Assembly: GCA_019314085.1 (NCBI GenBank)
Contig: JAFCZZ010000112.1
Span: 1-5,755, forward strand
Reading direction: 5' to 3'
Source of the DNA: Deltaproteobacteria bacterium
GTDB taxonomy: Bacteria > Desulfobacterota > Syntrophia > Syntrophales > UBA2210
DNA: 5,755 bases
Part shown: positions 4,878 through 5,755 of the stretch, piece by piece
How positions within the stretch are numbered: position 1 is the stretch's first letter
Layout of the letters: the number at the start of each line of letters is the position of its first letter
Notes under the pieces: generated by a model
Told to the model about the DNA's origin: nothing
What the model saw: only the letters and a program-made list of their open reading frames with translations
Database searches by the model: none
Position numbers and translations under genes: made by a program

Positions 4878-5755
4878 GCACCCTGCTCCAGGATGTTGAG
4901 GACCCTGTTCGCGGATTCCAGGATGGGTGTCCCCGGACCGAATATCGCCGCCACACCGGCATCATAGAGAAAATCATAATCGCTATGGGGGATCACACCG
5001 CCGACGATGACCTTGATATCTCCTCCCCCCTCTTTTTCGAGATTCTCCAGGAGCTGGGGGACAAGGGCCTTGTGACCGGCGGCCAGGCTCGAGACGCCGA
5101 CGGCGTGGACATCGTTCTCCACCGCCATCTTGGCCGCCTCCCGGGGAGTCTGGAACATGGGACCGATATCCACATCAAATCCAAGATCGGCATACGCCGT
5201 GGCGATCACCTTGCTCCCGCGGTCGTGGCCATCCTGTCCCATCTTGACAACCAGCATCCGCGGTCGTCTCCCTTTCCGTTCCATGAAGTCACCCGCCCGC
5301 TTCTTGGCTGAGGCAAATATTTCGCTGTCCGCGTACTCTGAGGCATAGGCCCCGGATATGCACTGAGTGGTCGCGATATACCGTCCGAAGACCTGCTCCA
5401 TCGCCCACGAGATCTCTCCGACCGTCGCGCGAGCTCGTGCGGCGGATATTGCCAGTTTCAGCAGGTTCCCCTCCCCCGATTCGGCGCAGTTTGTCAGGGC
5501 CTCCAGGGCCTTCTGTACGGCGGCAGGGTCCCGGCGCTTCTTAAGATCCTGCAGCCGGGCGATCTGCTCATCCCGGACGGCCTCGGACACCTCACGGATA
5601 TTGTCGAGAGGTTCCTCCTCTATCTGATACTTGTTGACACCCACGATCACGTCCAGACCCTGGTCTATTCGGGCCTGCTTCCGGGCCGCCGATTCCTCTA
5701 TGCGCATCTTCGGCATCCCGGTCTCGATGGCCCTGGCCATACCGCCCAGCTCCTC
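4874..5755 (-). CDS. Methylmalonyl-CoA mutase-like protein, C-terminal part with B12-binding domain (5' end outside window)
   Basis: This is an adenosylcobalamin-dependent acyl-CoA mutase that rearranges the carbon skeleton, classically (R)-methylmalonyl-CoA to or from succinyl-CoA, in the cytoplasm. The reading frame runs off the right edge, so 293 C-terminal residues are visible and the start is missing; the Met at 5740 is internal (it is preceded in frame by EELGG). Visible residues 1 to about 130 match the end of the catalytic barrel domain and linker ([28 protein letters not shown]). From about residue 160 the cobalamin-binding domain follows: DGHDRG (D175, H177, G180) is the DxHxxG motif whose His is the lower cobalt ligand; SSLAAGH at about 222-228 and VIVGGVIP at about 249-256 are the other B12-domain signatures. 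Barrel and B12 domain lie on one chain, as in MutB-type mutases and unlike split isobutyryl-CoA mutases. The family assignment is firm. The exact substrate is not decided, because the substrate-binding half is absent. The stop overlaps the next gene's start. Confidence 0.95.
   Translation of the reverse strand, partial: EELGGMARAIETGMPKMRIEESAARKQARIDQGLDVIVGVNKYQIEEEPLDNIREVSEAVRDEQIARLQDLKKRRDPAAVQKALEALTNCAESGEGNLLKLAISAARARATVGEISWAMEQVFGRYIATTQCISGAYASEYADSEIFASAKKRAGDFMERKGRRPRMLVVKMGQDGHDRGSKVIATAYADLGFDVDIGPMFQTPREAAKMAVENDVHAVGVSSLAAGHKALVPQLLENLEKEGGGDIKVIVGGVIPHSDYDFLYDAGVAAIFGPGTPILESANRVLNILEQGA

Noticed and set aside
5740..5740. ATG at 5740 as the start of the mutase-like gene (a stand-alone 288-residue protein)
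   Set aside because: The frame stays open to the window edge, the residues before it (EELGG) belong to the conserved mutase sequence, and the protein would begin in the middle of the catalytic domain.

Overview
The window is one leftward (minus-strand) gene cluster that covers almost all of its 5755 bases. It reads as a methylmalonyl-CoA module joined to a biotin-dependent, membrane-bound acyl-CoA decarboxylase of the sodium-pump type. The mix of a B12-dependent mutase, its MeaB chaperone, a glutaconyl-CoA-decarboxylase-type carboxyltransferase and an ion-pump beta subunit, together with moderately high G+C, suggests an anaerobic bacterium. A syntrophic or sulfate-reducing member of Desulfobacterota is my best guess. 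The taxonomic call is inference only; no rRNA or marker gene is present.

In order of transcription (right to left): the C-terminal 293 residues of a methylmalonyl-CoA mutase-like protein, cut by the window edge (5755-4874); a MeaB/ArgK-type G3E GTPase whose ATG overlaps the mutase stop by four bases (4877-3894); a 589-residue GcdA-like carboxyltransferase (3838-2069); a 123-base gap with a possible internal promoter and a hairpin; a 71-residue free biotin carrier with an AMKM biotinylation motif (1945-1730); a 114-base gap holding three consecutive inverted repeats; a 44-residue single-helix OadG-like gamma subunit (1615-1481); a 448-residue OadB/GcdB-like beta subunit starting at GTG (1447-101); and possibly the first 20 codons of another gene (61-1).

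Together the genes could interconvert a succinyl-CoA-type ester with a methylmalonyl-CoA-type ester (mutase, protected by MeaB). They would then remove the free carboxyl group through carboxyltransferase and biotin carrier, with decarboxylation at the membrane subunit coupled to ion export; reversal would fix CO2 at the expense of the gradient. The classic substrate would be methylmalonyl-CoA giving propionyl-CoA. The GcdA-like alpha subunit, however, leaves glutaconyl-CoA or an alkyl-substituted malonyl-CoA (as in anaerobic alkane degradation) open. No epimerase is visible here.

The most unusual part is the beta subunit. It carries an inserted barrel-sandwich (biotinyl/lipoyl-like) domain between its second and third membrane segments, and this domain lacks the biotinylation hairpin. 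In the same protein the GGADGPT ion-site motif of the family reads GGAEGAT, with Glu in place of the key Asp. Both features can be read directly from the translation and point to a variant pump whose coupling or docking may differ from characterised enzymes.
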